Origin: an uncultured bacterium
Lineage (GTDB): Bacteria > Bacillota > Clostridia > Lachnospirales > Lachnospiraceae
Direction of reading: 5' to 3'
Length of the DNA: 12,501 bases
NCBI GenBank assembly: GCA_947071365.1
Contig: CAMTFT010000014.1
Span: 1 to 12,501 of the forward strand
Shown here: piece by piece, positions 12,456 through 12,501 of the stretch
Layout: each line of letters opens with the position of its first letter
How positions within the stretch are numbered: position 1 is the stretch's first letter
Made by a program: the position numbers and the translations under genes
The notes under the pieces: model-generated
The model's input: the letters and a program-made list of their open reading frames with translations, nothing else
Databases searched by the model: none
Told to the model about the DNA's origin: nothing

Positions 12456-12501
12456 CTGTCTCTTATACACATCTGACGCTGCCGACGACTTAATAGGTGT
12501 A
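12456..12501 (+). other. Nextera Read 1 adapter, i5 index and flow-cell stub (artefact)
   Basis: The reverse-complement Nextera mosaic end begins at 12456 and continues through the 14-nt Read 1 arm to 12488. It is followed by an 8-base index, CTTAATAG (12489-12496), and GTGTA, the start of the P5 flow-cell sequence. The index reverse complement, CTATTAAG, equals the Nextera i5 index S518 as I recall it. It makes the false C-terminal peptide LSLIHI. All of it is library DNA. Confidence 0.99.

Overview
The window is a Nextera-library contig. Bases 1-34 and 12456-12501 are Illumina transposase adapters, so real genomic DNA spans about 35-12455. Gene content suggests an endospore-forming anaerobe of the Bacillota, class Clostridia, most likely Lachnospiraceae. 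The grounds are the dnaX-ybaB-recR recombination/replication block, a forespore yyaC gene with a sigma-F-like promoter, a DUF5711-type protein beside cvpA, strong AGGAGG ribosome sites and a T-box leader. The family assignment is an inference from recognised protein families; no search was run.

Layout, left to right: an AT-rich leader with a sigma-A promoter drives a 6-phosphofructokinase (327-1400) that ends in a strong hairpin terminator. Next come dnaX (clamp-loader tau/gamma, with a Gly-rich tandem-repeat linker), ybaB and recR, all on + and closely spaced. Convergent to them is yyaC (minus strand, 4549-5121), a sporulation protein read from a near-perfect sigma-F promoter. Divergent from yyaC is a membrane-anchored LysM protein (5408-6913) with an 11-copy 12-residue Thr/Ser/Asn/Asp-rich stalk and an N-terminal cytosolic domain that may be a degenerate JAB/MPN fold. 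A new extended -10 promoter then drives a bitopic membrane protein with a predicted beta-propeller (DUF5711-like) and a CvpA-family membrane protein, likely co-transcribed.

The last third is a tryptophan-uptake operon. A consensus promoter (9377-9405) starts a T-box riboswitch with a UGG (Trp) specifier, a T-box sequence and an intrinsic terminator. It is followed by a substrate-binding protein (trpX), a permease (trpY) and an ATPase (trpZ), the last cut by the adapter after 212 residues. The leader should let the operon be expressed when uncharged tRNA-Trp accumulates.

Most genes are recognisable housekeeping or clade-typical genes, and I do not see a clearly new multi-gene system. The points most worth a second look are: the LysM/degenerate-JAB receptor-like protein; the Trp T-box whose UGGU bulge does not match the usual G73 of tRNA-Trp; a transporter binding protein with an apparently lost lipobox Cys; the Asn substitution in the phosphofructokinase phosphate-donor loop; two in-frame minisatellites; and an E. 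coli-like A AAA AAG heptamer followed by an immediate -1 frame stop inside dnaX.
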